From Pseudomonas sp. (GTDB lineage: Bacteria; Pseudomonadota; Gammaproteobacteria; Pseudomonadales; Pseudomonadaceae): 64,000 nucleotides of DNA. The stretch is from NCBI RefSeq assembly GCF_030698175.1, contig NZ_JAUYNT010000029.1:310001-374000 (forward strand), read 5' to 3'. The position numbers were made by a program, and so were the translations under genes. How positions within the stretch are numbered: position 1 is the first letter of the stretch; each line of letters starts with the position of its first letter. Of this stretch, positions 9,307 through 17,867 are shown in pieces. The notes under the pieces are model-generated. The model had not been told where the DNA came from and searched no databases. It worked only from the letters and a program-made list of their open reading frames with translations.

Positions 9307-10638
9307 TTAACCAGCTTCGAGCGCGACAAAATAGTTCCGCCAAGCCCACAGCAATACCTCAGGCGTGAGGCTCGCCGTTACTTCCAGGCCCAGGTAACGC
9401 TGGCGGTCCAGCGCCATACCCAACAGGTCGCGCGGATGGCAAGGCAAGAGTGGCGTCTGCGTGGGCAGATGCAGCTGTTCGATTACATACGTCACCAGCG
9501 CAGGGTCGTAAGGCACAACCCATTTCGCGCATTCCTGTTGCCAGATGCGTGCATATTCACTGGGTTGCAGATGATCGAAATGCACTTTGTAACCGATACG
9601 CCGTAGGAAGGCCTCATCGGCCAATTCCAATGGATTGAGGTTGGTTGAGAACACCAACACCAGATCGAAGGGGATTTCGCAGTGACGTCCGCCACCCAAA
9701 TTAAGAAAATCTTTCTTCTCTTCCATAGGCACTATCCAGCGATTAAACAGCTCGATTGGAGCCATCCGCTGTCGACCGAGGTCGTCGATAATAAAAATGC
9801 CGTTGCTTGCCTTGAGTTGCAGCGGCGCCTGGTACTGACGGCTGTAAGGGTCAAAGCGCACGTCCAGCATGTCCATGGTCAACTCGCCACCGGTAATAAT
9901 GATCGGCCGTTGACACTGCACCAAACGCCGGTCGACACCTTGATCGAGGCGCAGATTGGTTTTTTTGAGCTCGACCGACAGCGGCTTGTGCACCTGCGGA
10001 TCGAAAATCTCCAGCACCGCCTCATTGATGGCGATGGCATAGGGTATCCACACTGCATCGCTGAACAGCCGGATCAGCCGCTGGCTAATATAGGTTTTAC
10101 CGGTGCCGGGCGGTCCGTAAATCATGATGGCCCGCCCGGAGTTCATTGCCGGGCCAAGCTGATCGAGCAGCTCGTCGCGCATGACGATGCCGGCAAAAGT
10201 CTCGCGCATAGCCTGAGCATTGATCCGGCTCTGGTGCACCGTTTGCGCCTGCAACAACTGCCGATAACGCTCCACTGGATAGGGTGCTGGACCTATATAG
10301 CAGCTACGCGCCAAGGCATCCTTGGCCGCACTGCGACCACGCTCGGTCAAGGCATAACGCAGGCCCTGGCCCGTCGTCTGACCGAGCACCTCAATACGGC
10401 CATCTTTACGCAAAAACGCCAGCAACTCCTCCAGCACAGAACCCGTTAGCGCCAAGCGCGTCACCAGTTGCGGCATATCTAATACGCCCGCGTCATGCAA
10501 ATGTTTGCAGAGCAGATCACCCAACAGATTTTCTGCTAGGCCGGTGCCCGCGACACTGCACGGCTGCGGTGCAAGTAACTGCAGTGCCTCGGTTTGCTCT
10601 TGTTGTTGATAGATGCTTACCGAATTCAGCGCTGGCAT
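9307..10638 (-). CDS. AAA+ ATPase with N-terminal winged-helix-like domain in the Tad operon
   Basis: A 443-residue protein. The N-terminal 110 residues resemble a winged-helix domain (DMPQLVTRLALTGSVLEELL, then GRIEVLGQ and a beta wing). The AAA core has Walker A GPPGTGKT at residues 175-182 and Walker B IFIIDD at 281-286, followed by a sensor-1 asparagine (VFSTNLNP) and an arginine-rich sensor region. It is not TadA or TadZ and is not part of the core tad set as described in Aggregatibacter or Caulobacter. It lies between the prepilin peptidase and rcpC, with 3 bp and 17 bp spacing, so it is clearly co-transcribed. Its role is unknown; it could remodel or regulate the pilus machine. Confidence 0.8.
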   Translation of the reverse strand: MPALNSVSIYQQQEQTEALQLLAPQPCSVAGTGLAENLLGDLLCKHLHDAGVLDMPQLVTRLALTGSVLEELLAFLRKDGRIEVLGQTTGQGLRYALTERGRSAAKDALARSCYIGPAPYPVERYRQLLQAQTVHQSRINAQAMRETFAGIVMRDELLDQLGPAMNSGRAIMIYGPPGTGKTYISQRLIRLFSDAVWIPYAIAINEAVLEIFDPQVHKPLSVELKKTNLRLDQGVDRRLVQCQRPIIITGGELTMDMLDVRFDPYSRQYQAPLQLKASNGIFIIDDLGRQRMAPIELFNRWIVPMEEKKDFLNLGGGRHCEIPFDLVLVFSTNLNPLELADEAFLRRIGYKVHFDHLQPSEYARIWQQECAKWVVPYDPALVTYVIEQLHLPTQTPLLPCHPRDLLGMALDRQRYLGLEVTASLTPEVLLWAWRNYFVALEAG

Positions 10639-10641
10639 GGG

Positions 10642-11157
10642 TTAGCCCCCCACACTTGCAAGATTAAAATAAACACTGATCAGGCTGCCGAACAGAATGG
10701 CAATGGCATAGGGGAATCGTTGCCGCGCGGCATCATCGGCAGCCGGATCGATATAGGCTCTTAAACTTGCCATCGCCCAGCAGCGCTGCAAAAAACGGAA
10801 TAACTGTTTCTTGTAGAGCAAAACCAGAACACCCAACACAGAGCCCGCCATCAGACTAAAAGCGGCGGCCCAAAGAACACTAGCGGGGCCAAGAAAACTG
10901 CCCACCATGGCCATTAACTTAACGTCCCCGGCAGCCATCCCGGCAAAGGCATAAAACGGCAGAAAAATTAAAAATCCAACTATCAACCCTGTCAGCCAAA
11001 CCGTCACTCCAGAGAAACCGGAAACCCAGCTTTGAATCACAATCGCGCTGGCCAAACCTGCCAGGACCAGAACATTAGAGATACGGTGAGCGCTTAAATC
11101 GGTGAGCACTGCAATTCCGAGAAAAATAAAAACGGAGGTGCTCAATATAATATCCAT
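10642..11157 (-). CDS. tadV: Flp prepilin peptidase (A24 family, TadV/FppA type)
   Basis: A 171-residue short prepilin peptidase with about five membrane helices. It carries the two aspartates expected for the A24 family: one in TDLSAHRISN near the N-terminus, and one in AAGDVKLMA at about residue 85, the GxGD-like site. It lacks the N-terminal methyltransferase domain, as is usual for Tad peptidases. The start was moved three codons to the ATG at 11157, which has GGAGG eight bases upstream. It should process the Flp pilin encoded just upstream and the TadE-like pseudopilins. Confidence 0.88.
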   Translation of the reverse strand: MDIILSTSVFIFLGIAVLTDLSAHRISNVLVLAGLASAIVIQSWVSGFSGVTVWLTGLIVGFLIFLPFYAFAGMAAGDVKLMAMVGSFLGPASVLWAAAFSLMAGSVLGVLVLLYKKQLFRFLQRCWAMASLRAYIDPAADDAARQRFPYAIAILFGSLISVYFNLASVGG

Positions 11158-11232
11158 ACAAGCCACCTCCGTTTTAGCACGTAATACAAGGCCGGAAACT
11201 GCCAGCCTTACGCGGCAGAAGTAATTGCAGCC

Positions 11233-11409
11233 CTACATTGCAGCTATCAAGTTAGCAATCACAGTACTAATTGCAGCGCCGAGGTTGGTAAATGCAGCAA
11301 CCACCCCCAAAGACACCAGCCCACCAGCCACCGCATATTCCACGGCCGTTAGACCCTCTTCGTCGTTGACGAACTTCAGCACCGACGTTTTGATTGTTTG
11401 CAAAGTCAT
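11233..11409 (-). CDS. flp: Flp-type major pilin
   Basis: A 58-residue pilin with the Flp signature EEGLTAVEYAVAGGLV: cleavage is expected after the Gly, leaving mature LTAVEYAVA with the conserved Glu-Tyr pair. A hydrophobic helix follows. An upstream TTG would add six residues, but the ATG at 11409 has GAGGTGG in front of it. It is the first gene of the operon and is separated from the peptidase gene by about 75 bp, which allows higher pilin expression. Confidence 0.92.
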   Translation of the reverse strand: MTLQTIKTSVLKFVNDEEGLTAVEYAVAGGLVSLGVVAAFTNLGAAISTVIANLIAAM

Positions 11410-11879
11410 TTCGTCCACCTCGCTCAACTACGCATTTTGAGAAAGCGTCGCTATCTGCTCCGCCTGCCTCAACGTTAGTTACCCGATAATCGATGGGTTA
11501 GGAGTTTTTTGCCTATCACCAGCATTTTTTTGCGCACCGACCCGCGAAAAACTGGCGGATGGCCACTACAGCCACTTTCAAGCGCCCATAAGGGAGACTA
11601 AGACCGTTGCTAGGCGACGGACGGCGCAGCGACGGACGATTAAAAACGGGCCACGGGTGCAACGCGCGAAGGCAACCCAAGGCAGAAAGGCCGTACTTGG
11701 CTCGCCAGGCAGCTGAAAACCTGGGCAAACAGCAACTGCACACTTGGTTATTAACCTTATGAAGAGTTGTTCTTTGCGCTGGCAGCTTTTTACCTCTTAG
11801 GTGTAAGAAGGAAGTGTCACTTGATGTAAGAAAATGGATCATTTGCCCTGAATTCAACACATAAGTGCTAGTGGTGCAT
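11410..11879. other. Divergent intergenic region between flp and the AraC-type regulator
   Basis: About 470 bp with no convincing gene. It must hold the promoter of the Tad operon (leftward) and that of the regulator (rightward). It contains short A/T runs near 11508-11530 and 11788-11835. I see no sigma-54 box that I would defend and no clear inverted operator. A 146-codon minus-strand frame here has no family features, and I treat it as chance. Confidence 0.4.
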
Positions 11880-12763
11880 ATGAACTCATACGCTGTAACA
11901 GTGCCGCGGTTGTTGTGGTTCGACCTCACACATGACCAATCGGCCGCAAGCTGCATGCCTGCGTTCGCGAACGCATGCCAAATCCATCAGGTACAGGATC
12001 TGAGTACCTGCGCGTTGCAGGCTGAATCCAGGCAGCCACCAGACATGATCTGCATGCACTACGACCGCCCCGATGCCTTAGGCCTCGATCTGTTGCAGCA
12101 AGTAAAACGCTCCGCACCCTCCATCCCGATCACCATGCTGACGGTGCAGCACTCAGAGGAGTTGGCGGTCTGGGCCTTCCGTTCGGGGGTGTGGGAATAC
12201 TTGCTCTTGCCGGTGCTGCAACCGGAGCTAAGTTGCTACCTGCGGGCCTTGCGTGAACTCTGCCAGTTGCGCCGTAACCCGCAAGCGTCAGCCAGGAAAC
12301 AACCGTTATCACGCAGCAACGCATTACCCGAATGCGTGCGCCTCACCACCCAATATCAGCACCAGCAACCCCTGCAAGGCGCGGTCTACTACATCGAAGA
12401 ACACTTTCAGGAGCACCTTGAGCAAAAGGAGATGGCCCAGCGTTGTGGCATGACGCCTTTCCGTTTTAGCCGACTGTTCAAACAGACCTACGGCGTTGGC
12501 TTCCTTGAGTTCGTCCTGTGTAAACGCATGGAGAAGGCCGAAGAGCTGCTGTGCAACAGCCAGATGCCGGTTACCAGCATCGCCTATGCCGTAGGGTTTC
12601 AGGATCCGTCCTATTTCCCCGCGCCTTCAAGCAATATTTCGGTTGCAGCCCCAGTGATTTTCGGCAAGAGACGCAGCCTCTCGACTCGTCATCAGCGCCG
12701 CAAGTTTCGAGGCTACTAACCCAGCAGGGCTGGCTCGCTACATTTAACCAGGGTCTGAGATAG
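11880..12763 (+). pseudogene. Receiver-like/AraC-family regulator interrupted by a frameshift
   Basis: The N-terminal 125 residues resemble a response-regulator receiver (PDMICMHYDRPDALGLDLL, then ITMLT and a LLLPV strand). The C-terminal part is an AraC DNA-binding domain with two helix-turn-helix units, the first at HLEQKEMAQRCGMTPFRFSR. The second should end GFQDPSYF-xR-AFKQYFG. In this sequence the frame is lost at about 12617-12622 (TTCCCCGCG), and the expected ending RAFKQYFGCSPSDFR continues in another plus frame to 12763. One missing base explains this. Read uninterrupted, the frame instead ends at 12719 with an unrelated tail. Its place next to the Tad operon suggests it controls it. 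It could be a pseudogene, or a sequencing error in a C run. Confidence 0.75.
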
Positions 12764-12770
12764 CTCTTGC

Positions 12771-12808
12771 CGTTTCACCGCTCACCTCACTGATTGACTG
12801 GTGAAACG
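12771..12808. terminator. Hairpin downstream of the regulator
   Basis: A 9-bp perfect inverted repeat (CGTTTCACC / GGTGAAACG) with a 20-base loop begins 8 bp after the stop of the frameshift-restored regulator. There is no T run, so it may be a weak terminator or RNA-stabilising stem. Confidence 0.4.
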
Positions 12809-12955
12809 ACAAACTTGGGACCGTCTATTCAAACTGAACCTTGTAGGGATTGGCAAGACTGGAGTCCTGACACCCCCCCCAGAGAACATTAATACTGCAA
12901 CAGCAATACTTTATAAAGTTTCAAAATAAAAAACTCAACCGAAGAGCATGCCTCC

Positions 12956-13576
12956 ATGAGCTCATTATCAGCAGTACTGCAGTCGGGCCGAACCAGCTTT
13001 TATAGCGGTATTTTCTTGGCGAGCCTCTTGGGAGTTTTCGCTTATACACACATATTGGCGTTTTTTCGAACTGGCGAAATATCCCTGTTAATGTTTTGCT
13101 TGTCTGAAACACTGACCGCTGCACTTTATATTTTCCGCAGCGAGCCAAGAACCGTTTCAATCCTGCCCCTCGATTGGCTGATTGCCATAGCCGGAACTAT
13201 CGCACCGTTATTTTTACGCCCACACTCATGGGGTTTGCTACCAATGGCCAGCATTGCCATCTCCGTCGGCACTGGCATGCAAATACTCGGATTGATTTCC
13301 CTCAATCGCAGCTTTGCAATTGTTGCAGCAAAACGAGAAATAAAAACAGGCTGGATGTATCGTATTGTTCGCCATCCGATTTACGCCAGCTACTGCCTGA
13401 TATATACCGGATACATACTATCAAACACAACAAGCATAAACCTGGCAATTTACCTAATAACAATCGGGCTTCTTTGCGCGCGAATATTCCAAGAAGAACG
13501 ACACCTCGCGCTTGACCCGCTATACCATGAATATATGAGCGAGGTGCGCTACCGGATTCTCCCATTTATCTTTTAA
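12956..13576 (+). CDS. Isoprenylcysteine carboxyl methyltransferase-like membrane protein
   Basis: A 206-residue integral membrane protein with about five helices. The C-terminal half carries the signature of the ICMT/PEMT family: GWMYRIVRHPIYASY, followed by EERHL and YHEYMSEVRYRILPF, the S-adenosylmethionine-binding and catalytic region. In bacteria, members methylate lipids or unknown substrates, so the substrate cannot be named. The local DNA is more A/T-rich than its neighbours, which hints at separate acquisition. The gene stands alone, with about 230 bp of non-coding DNA on each side. Confidence 0.75.
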   Translation: MSSLSAVLQSGRTSFYSGIFLASLLGVFAYTHILAFFRTGEISLLMFCLSETLTAALYIFRSEPRTVSILPLDWLIAIAGTIAPLFLRPHSWGLLPMASIAISVGTGMQILGLISLNRSFAIVAAKREIKTGWMYRIVRHPIYASYCLIYTGYILSNTTSINLAIYLITIGLLCARIFQEERHLALDPLYHEYMSEVRYRILPFIF

Positions 13577-13806
13577 CCATGCAGCCAACAAAAACCCGCG
13601 TGTGTATAAAGTCATCAGCAGCACAAGAGCACCCAGTACATGGCGCAATGGATCAAAGCAAAGAATCGCAACAACTAAACCTCGTCCTTGGCTAGACGCG
13701 GCCAGGTTACTGCGGTGAAACTGCCGACTAATGCATCGTGCAGCTTAGAAGCGCGCTGCGCGGGCAAATGCTGAACTGATCAATCATCGCGCCAAGAGGC
13801 TTCCCC

Positions 13807-14430
13807 ATGCAGCTCACCCCACAGCAACCCGCCAAGCTCTGCCTGCTGGCACTGGCAACCACCTTGCTGGTGGCCTGCGCCAGCCCCGCGCCAACCGACG
13901 CCAGTCTTAATAGCAGCAGCAAAAGCAGCAGCATCCATGTTGAAGGCGTACCCGGTGGGGTGCGCACCAACCTGGAGAAGATCACCGCGACGGTCAGCGC
14001 CATCGACTACAAAACCCGCAAGGTGACCCTCAAAGACGACCAAGGCAACCAACGCAGCCTGCACGCCGGACCACGGGTGATGCATCTTGAGCAAGTGAAA
14101 GTCGGTGATCGCGTGCATGCCAGCGCCGCCGAAGAAACCCAGGTATTCCTTCAAGGTCAAGGCGCCAGCGCCGATGATGGGATTATCCAGCGCCTGCTCA
14201 AAGACGCCCAAGGGGACCAACCGGGGCTGGCCCTGAGCGAAAGCGAACAAGTCACCGTGCGGGTGCAGAGCGTTGACCTGGCCCAGCACAGCGCCACCCT
14301 GCAATACCCCGACGGTCGCAGCCGCATCATCGCCGTGCGTCCGGATGTGACCCTAAACGAAGCCGCGGTGGGCAGTTTGGTGATCATCCGCATCACCACC
14401 GCCATGGTCATTCGGGCGGAAAAGCCCTGA
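13807..14430 (+). CDS. Putative lipoprotein with two beta-domain repeats
   Basis: A 207-residue protein with a signal peptide and a lipobox-like LLVACA sequence, which would place the lipidated Cys at about residue 24. Two similar beta-rich segments follow. The first contains ATVSAIDYKTRKVTLKDDQG (about residues 60-80) and the second VRVQSVDLAQHSATLQYPDG (about 155-175). Each ends with a VGDRV/VGSLV-like turn. This resembles DUF5666-type OB-like repeats. The function is unknown. It is about 95 bp upstream of an exported esterase. Confidence 0.7.
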   Translation: MQLTPQQPAKLCLLALATTLLVACASPAPTDASLNSSSKSSSIHVEGVPGGVRTNLEKITATVSAIDYKTRKVTLKDDQGNQRSLHAGPRVMHLEQVKVGDRVHASAAEETQVFLQGQGASADDGIIQRLLKDAQGDQPGLALSESEQVTVRVQSVDLAQHSATLQYPDGRSRIIAVRPDVTLNEAAVGSLVIIRITTAMVIRAEKP

Positions 14431-14526
14431 TACTCGCGGCTGCACGCAGGCTGGCAGCGGCTGCCGCCGTTTGCAGCTGTCACGGTCACCTGAAGGTTGC
14501 AAACAACCCATGGAGGTGACCGGCCT

Positions 14527-15453
14527 ATGGACCATAAAGTGTTCAATCCGTTGCTCGCGGCCCTGCTGCTGACAAGCACACAAATCACCGTCGCCGGCCC
14601 GCTGCTGGATAAATGGCAGGAGCACCGCACGCAACGACAAAGCACCACCAACCCCAGCGCCGACGCGCCGAAAGTCTTGCGTAATCTCGCCTACGGCAGC
14701 GATCCGCTGCAGCAGCTGGATGTTTACCTGCCGGACAATCGCGAGCATGCCCCGGTGCTACTGATGGTGCATGGCGGCGCCTGGCGCATTGGCGACAAAG
14801 GCGCCGCTGCGGTGGTCGACAACAAGATCAAACGCTGGTTGCCCAAGGGCTTTATCTTCGTCTCGCTCAACTACCGGCTGCTGCCGGACACCACGCCGGT
14901 GCAACAAGCCGAAGACGTCGCCCGCGCCCTGGCTTTTGCCCAGCGGCAGGCGGCCAGCTGGGGCGGCGACTCGAGCAAATTTATTCTGCTCGGCCATTCG
15001 GCCGGCGCCCATCTGGTCAGCCTGCTGGCCGCCGATCCCGCACGAGCCAAAGCCCTCGGTGCCCAAACCTGGCTCGGCACTGTCGCCCTGGACAGCGCAG
15101 CGTTGGACGTCGAGCAGATCATGCAACGGCCCCATGCGCGGTTTTACGACAAGGCCTTCGGCGCCGCGCCCGACTACTGGGCCACGGCCTCCCCGCTCAA
15201 GCAACTCAAGAAAACTGCCACGCCCTTATTACTGATTTGCTCCAGCCAACGCAACGATTCCTGCCCGCCAGCCCGAGCTTTTGTCGAGCAAGCCCAACGC
15301 CTAGGCATCCGCGCGCAGTTGCGGCCTGAGGATCGCAGCCACCAGGCCATCAATCAGGACCTGGGACTCGCCAACGACTACACCCAAGCGGTTGAAGCTT
15401 TTCTGGCCGGGCTCGACAGCCAAGTGGCGCAGCGTTTGGGCATTAACCCCTAA
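14527..15453 (+). CDS. Exported alpha/beta hydrolase (esterase/lipase family)
   Basis: A 308-residue protein with a signal peptide (AALLLTSTQITVAG). The oxyanion-hole motif HGGAW is at about residue 83, and the nucleophile elbow GHSAG (Ser) at about 157. The Asp (about 242, in RNDSCPP) and His (about 271, in RSHQAIN) complete a likely triad. It resembles the BD-FAE/kynurenine formamidase group of carboxylesterases. The substrate is not known. I chose the ATG at 14527, which has GGAGG about ten bases upstream, rather than the ATG 30 bp earlier. Confidence 0.82.
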   Translation: MDHKVFNPLLAALLLTSTQITVAGPLLDKWQEHRTQRQSTTNPSADAPKVLRNLAYGSDPLQQLDVYLPDNREHAPVLLMVHGGAWRIGDKGAAAVVDNKIKRWLPKGFIFVSLNYRLLPDTTPVQQAEDVARALAFAQRQAASWGGDSSKFILLGHSAGAHLVSLLAADPARAKALGAQTWLGTVALDSAALDVEQIMQRPHARFYDKAFGAAPDYWATASPLKQLKKTATPLLLICSSQRNDSCPPARAFVEQAQRLGIRAQLRPEDRSHQAINQDLGLANDYTQAVEAFLAGLDSQVAQRLGINP

Positions 15454-15506
15454 CTCATCGGTCAACTTGCCAAGCAGGTCGCACTCTTTAGCCAAGCAAA
15501 TAAAAA

Positions 15507-15524
15507 CTGTCATTACCCGGTCGC
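15507..15524 (+). promoter_or_regulatory. Possible PhoB box upstream of the PhoX-type phosphatase
   Basis: The sequence CTGTCAT is a perfect half-site of the PhoB consensus. After a 4-base spacer it is followed by CGGTCGC, which keeps four of the seven bases of a second half-site. It is about 50 bp before the phosphatase start. The weak second half makes this tentative. Confidence 0.35.
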
Positions 15525-15575
15525 TTTTGCTCAGTAGCGTCAAGGCTCCGTCTATTAGCCTTGAGGAACCCGACC

Positions 15576-17582
15576 TTGACCACTCACAACAAAGACAATG
15601 CACTGTTTGGCAGCGGCGATGAGTTGCCCAGCAACCACTCCAGCAACCCCCATATGAATGAATTGATCGGCGAACTGAACCGCCGCCAAGTGCTGGCGGG
15701 CGGTGCGGCCTTGGGCGCGCTGGCGTTTTTCGGCGTCAGCTTGCCGGGCAGCAGCGAGGCCGCCGAACCTGCCGCGCAGACCTTGGGTTTCCCCTTTGCG
15801 CCGCGCTCGCGCCTGCCCTTCAGCCCGGTGGCCATTGGTCGCACCGACAGCATCAGCGTGCCGGCGGGCTATAAGGCCACGCCCTTTATTCCTTGGGGTA
15901 CGCCGATCACCGGCCGCTACCCGGCGTTTCTCGATGACGCCAGCAACAGTGCCCAAGACCAAGCCGAACAGATCGGCATGCACCACGACGGCATGCACTT
16001 CTTCCCCATCGACGCCCAGCGCGGCCATGGCCACGGTCACAACAGCAACCACGGCTTACTGGTGCTCAACCACGAATACATCGACGCGCCTCTGCTGCAC
16101 CCCAACGGCCCAACGGTGGTGGCCGGCAAACGCAGCAGCGCCGAGGAAGTACGCAAAGAGATCAACGCCCATGGCGTCTCGGTGGTGGAAATCCGCCGCA
16201 ACGTACGCGGCGACTGGGAGGTAATGCCCAGCGCCCGCAACCGCCGCATCACCGCCGCCACGCCGATGCAGATCCAGGGCCCGGCCCGTGGCCACGCGCT
16301 GCTGCGCACCCGCCACAGCCCCGATGGCACCGCAGCGCGCGGCACCCAGAACAACTGCGCCAACGGCCATACGCCCTGGGGCACCTACCTGACCTGTGAA
16401 GAAAACTGGGCCGGCTATTTCGCCAATCGCGACACCACACTGCCCCGCGAGCAAAAACGCTATGGCCTGCGCAGCACCAGCCGCTTCGGCTGGGACACCT
16501 TGCCCGGTGATGAATTCGAACGTTTCGACGCCACCCGCAAGGCCGAAAACGCCAGCGGCGACTACCGCAACGAGCCCAACCAATTCGGCTGGATTGTTGA
16601 AATCGATCCCTTCAACCCCGACTCGGTGCCAGTCAAGCACACCGCTCTGGGCCGCTTCGCCCACGAAGGCCTGGTATTCGCCCCAGTGCGTGCCGGCAAA
16701 CGGGTGGTCTGCTACTCCGGCGACGACTCGCAGAACGAGTACATCTACAAATACGTCAGCCGCGACAAATACCGTCCCGGCCGCAGCAACAGCCAACTGC
16801 TGGATAACGGCGCCCTCTACGTCGGCCGCTTCAATGCCGACAACAGCGGTCAGTGGCTGGCGCTGGACGTTAACGACCCAGCCTTCCAAGCCGCCTGTAC
16901 GACTGCCGGGGTAACCTTTGCCGATCAGGGCGACGTGCTAATCAACACCCGCCTGGCCGCCGACGTGGTGGGCGCGACCAAAATGGACCGCCCGGAATGG
17001 GGCGCGGTGCATCCCGACACCGGCGAGATCTACTTCACCCTGACCAACAACACCGCCCGCACCACCGCCGATGCGGCCAACCCACGGGTGGCCAATGCCC
17101 ATGGCCACATCATTCGCTGGCGCGAAGAGTCCCGCGACCATGCGGGCACAAATTTCGCCTGGAGCCTGTTCCTGCTGGCCGGCCCGCCAGCCGACAGTCG
17201 CAGCCCCACAGGCCAGCCACTGGACGCCAGCAATATGCTCGCCAGCCCGGACGGCCTGTGGTTCGACCCCGAAGGGCGGTTATGGATTCAGACCGACATG
17301 AGCGGCAGCCAGTTGGCCAGCGGCCCGTTCGGCAACAACCAGATGCTGGTGGCCGACCCGAAAACCGGCGAGATGAAACGCTTTCTAGTCGGCCCGCTCG
17401 GCGCGGAAATCACCGGCATCACCGCCACTCCGGACATGCGCACGCTGTTTATCAACATCCAGCATCCCGGTGAAGGTTCCACCGCCACCAACCTACTGAG
17501 CACCTGGCCAGACGGCCCAGGTAAGCGCCCACGTTCGGCCACGGTAATCATCAGCCGCGAGGACCGGCGCCGTTTGCTGTAA
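15576..17582 (+). CDS. phoX: PhoX-family alkaline phosphatase (DUF839), Tat-exported
   Basis: A 668-residue protein with the PhoX layout. A hydrophilic leader (GSGDELPSN) precedes a twin-arginine signal, LNRRQVLAGGAALGALAFFG, followed by a beta-propeller. Recognisable PhoX blocks include LVLNHEYID, NCANGHTPWGTYLTCEENW, and the C-terminal FNNQ/NNQMLVADP and FINIQHPGE segments. PhoX enzymes are periplasmic or extracellular and use Ca and Fe to release phosphate from esters. I prefer the TTG at 15576, with GAGGA eight bases upstream. An earlier in-frame TTG at 15561 is possible. A weak PhoB-like site lies upstream. Confidence 0.88.
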   Translation: MTTHNKDNALFGSGDELPSNHSSNPHMNELIGELNRRQVLAGGAALGALAFFGVSLPGSSEAAEPAAQTLGFPFAPRSRLPFSPVAIGRTDSISVPAGYKATPFIPWGTPITGRYPAFLDDASNSAQDQAEQIGMHHDGMHFFPIDAQRGHGHGHNSNHGLLVLNHEYIDAPLLHPNGPTVVAGKRSSAEEVRKEINAHGVSVVEIRRNVRGDWEVMPSARNRRITAATPMQIQGPARGHALLRTRHSPDGTAARGTQNNCANGHTPWGTYLTCEENWAGYFANRDTTLPREQKRYGLRSTSRFGWDTLPGDEFERFDATRKAENASGDYRNEPNQFGWIVEIDPFNPDSVPVKHTALGRFAHEGLVFAPVRAGKRVVCYSGDDSQNEYIYKYVSRDKYRPGRSNSQLLDNGALYVGRFNADNSGQWLALDVNDPAFQAACTTAGVTFADQGDVLINTRLAADVVGATKMDRPEWGAVHPDTGEIYFTLTNNTARTTADAANPRVANAHGHIIRWREESRDHAGTNFAWSLFLLAGPPADSRSPTGQPLDASNMLASPDGLWFDPEGRLWIQTDMSGSQLASGPFGNNQMLVADPKTGEMKRFLVGPLGAEITGITATPDMRTLFINIQHPGEGSTATNLLSTWPDGPGKRPRSATVIISREDRRRLL

Positions 17583-17716
17583 CTGCTGAGCTGGAAGCCT
17601 CTAGCAGCCGCAGGCTGATTACTGCAGGGGCCTTGAAGTCTGGGTTGTCTACACGACCAATCGCGGATAACAGCGTGCCGACAGGGCCGTGGTCAGCCGT
17701 TGCCGTTACTACAGAT

Positions 17717-17744
17717 GCCGCAGGCACCATTCAGTGCCTGCGGC
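17717..17744. terminator. Hairpin between phoX and the diguanylate cyclase gene
   Basis: An 11-bp perfect stem (GCCGCAGGCAC / GTGCCTGCGGC) with a 6-base loop lies in the 285-bp gap after phoX. There is no T run. It is a stable RNA hairpin and probably a terminator or mRNA-end structure for phoX. Confidence 0.5.
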
Positions 17745-17867
17745 GTACTGCGCCGCACGCGCAACCATCTTCAATCGATTCGTAGGCCAAGATCGCGAGT
17801 GATATAAAGAGGGCTGTGCCTATACTCTGAGCATGCCGCTCCCCCTATCCTGGACGCCGTACGAACG

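Noticed and set aside
11516..11956. 146-codon minus-strand gene upstream of flp
   Set aside because: No family features. It overlaps the regulator start and occupies the expected promoter region.
12551..12763. Separate 70-residue gene after the AraC-type regulator
   Set aside because: Its C-terminal part is the missing end of the regulator's second helix-turn-helix domain, so it is explained by a frameshift.
16056..16889. 277-codon minus-strand frame opposite phoX
   Set aside because: Shadow of a GC-rich coding region. phoX is supported by motifs over its whole length.
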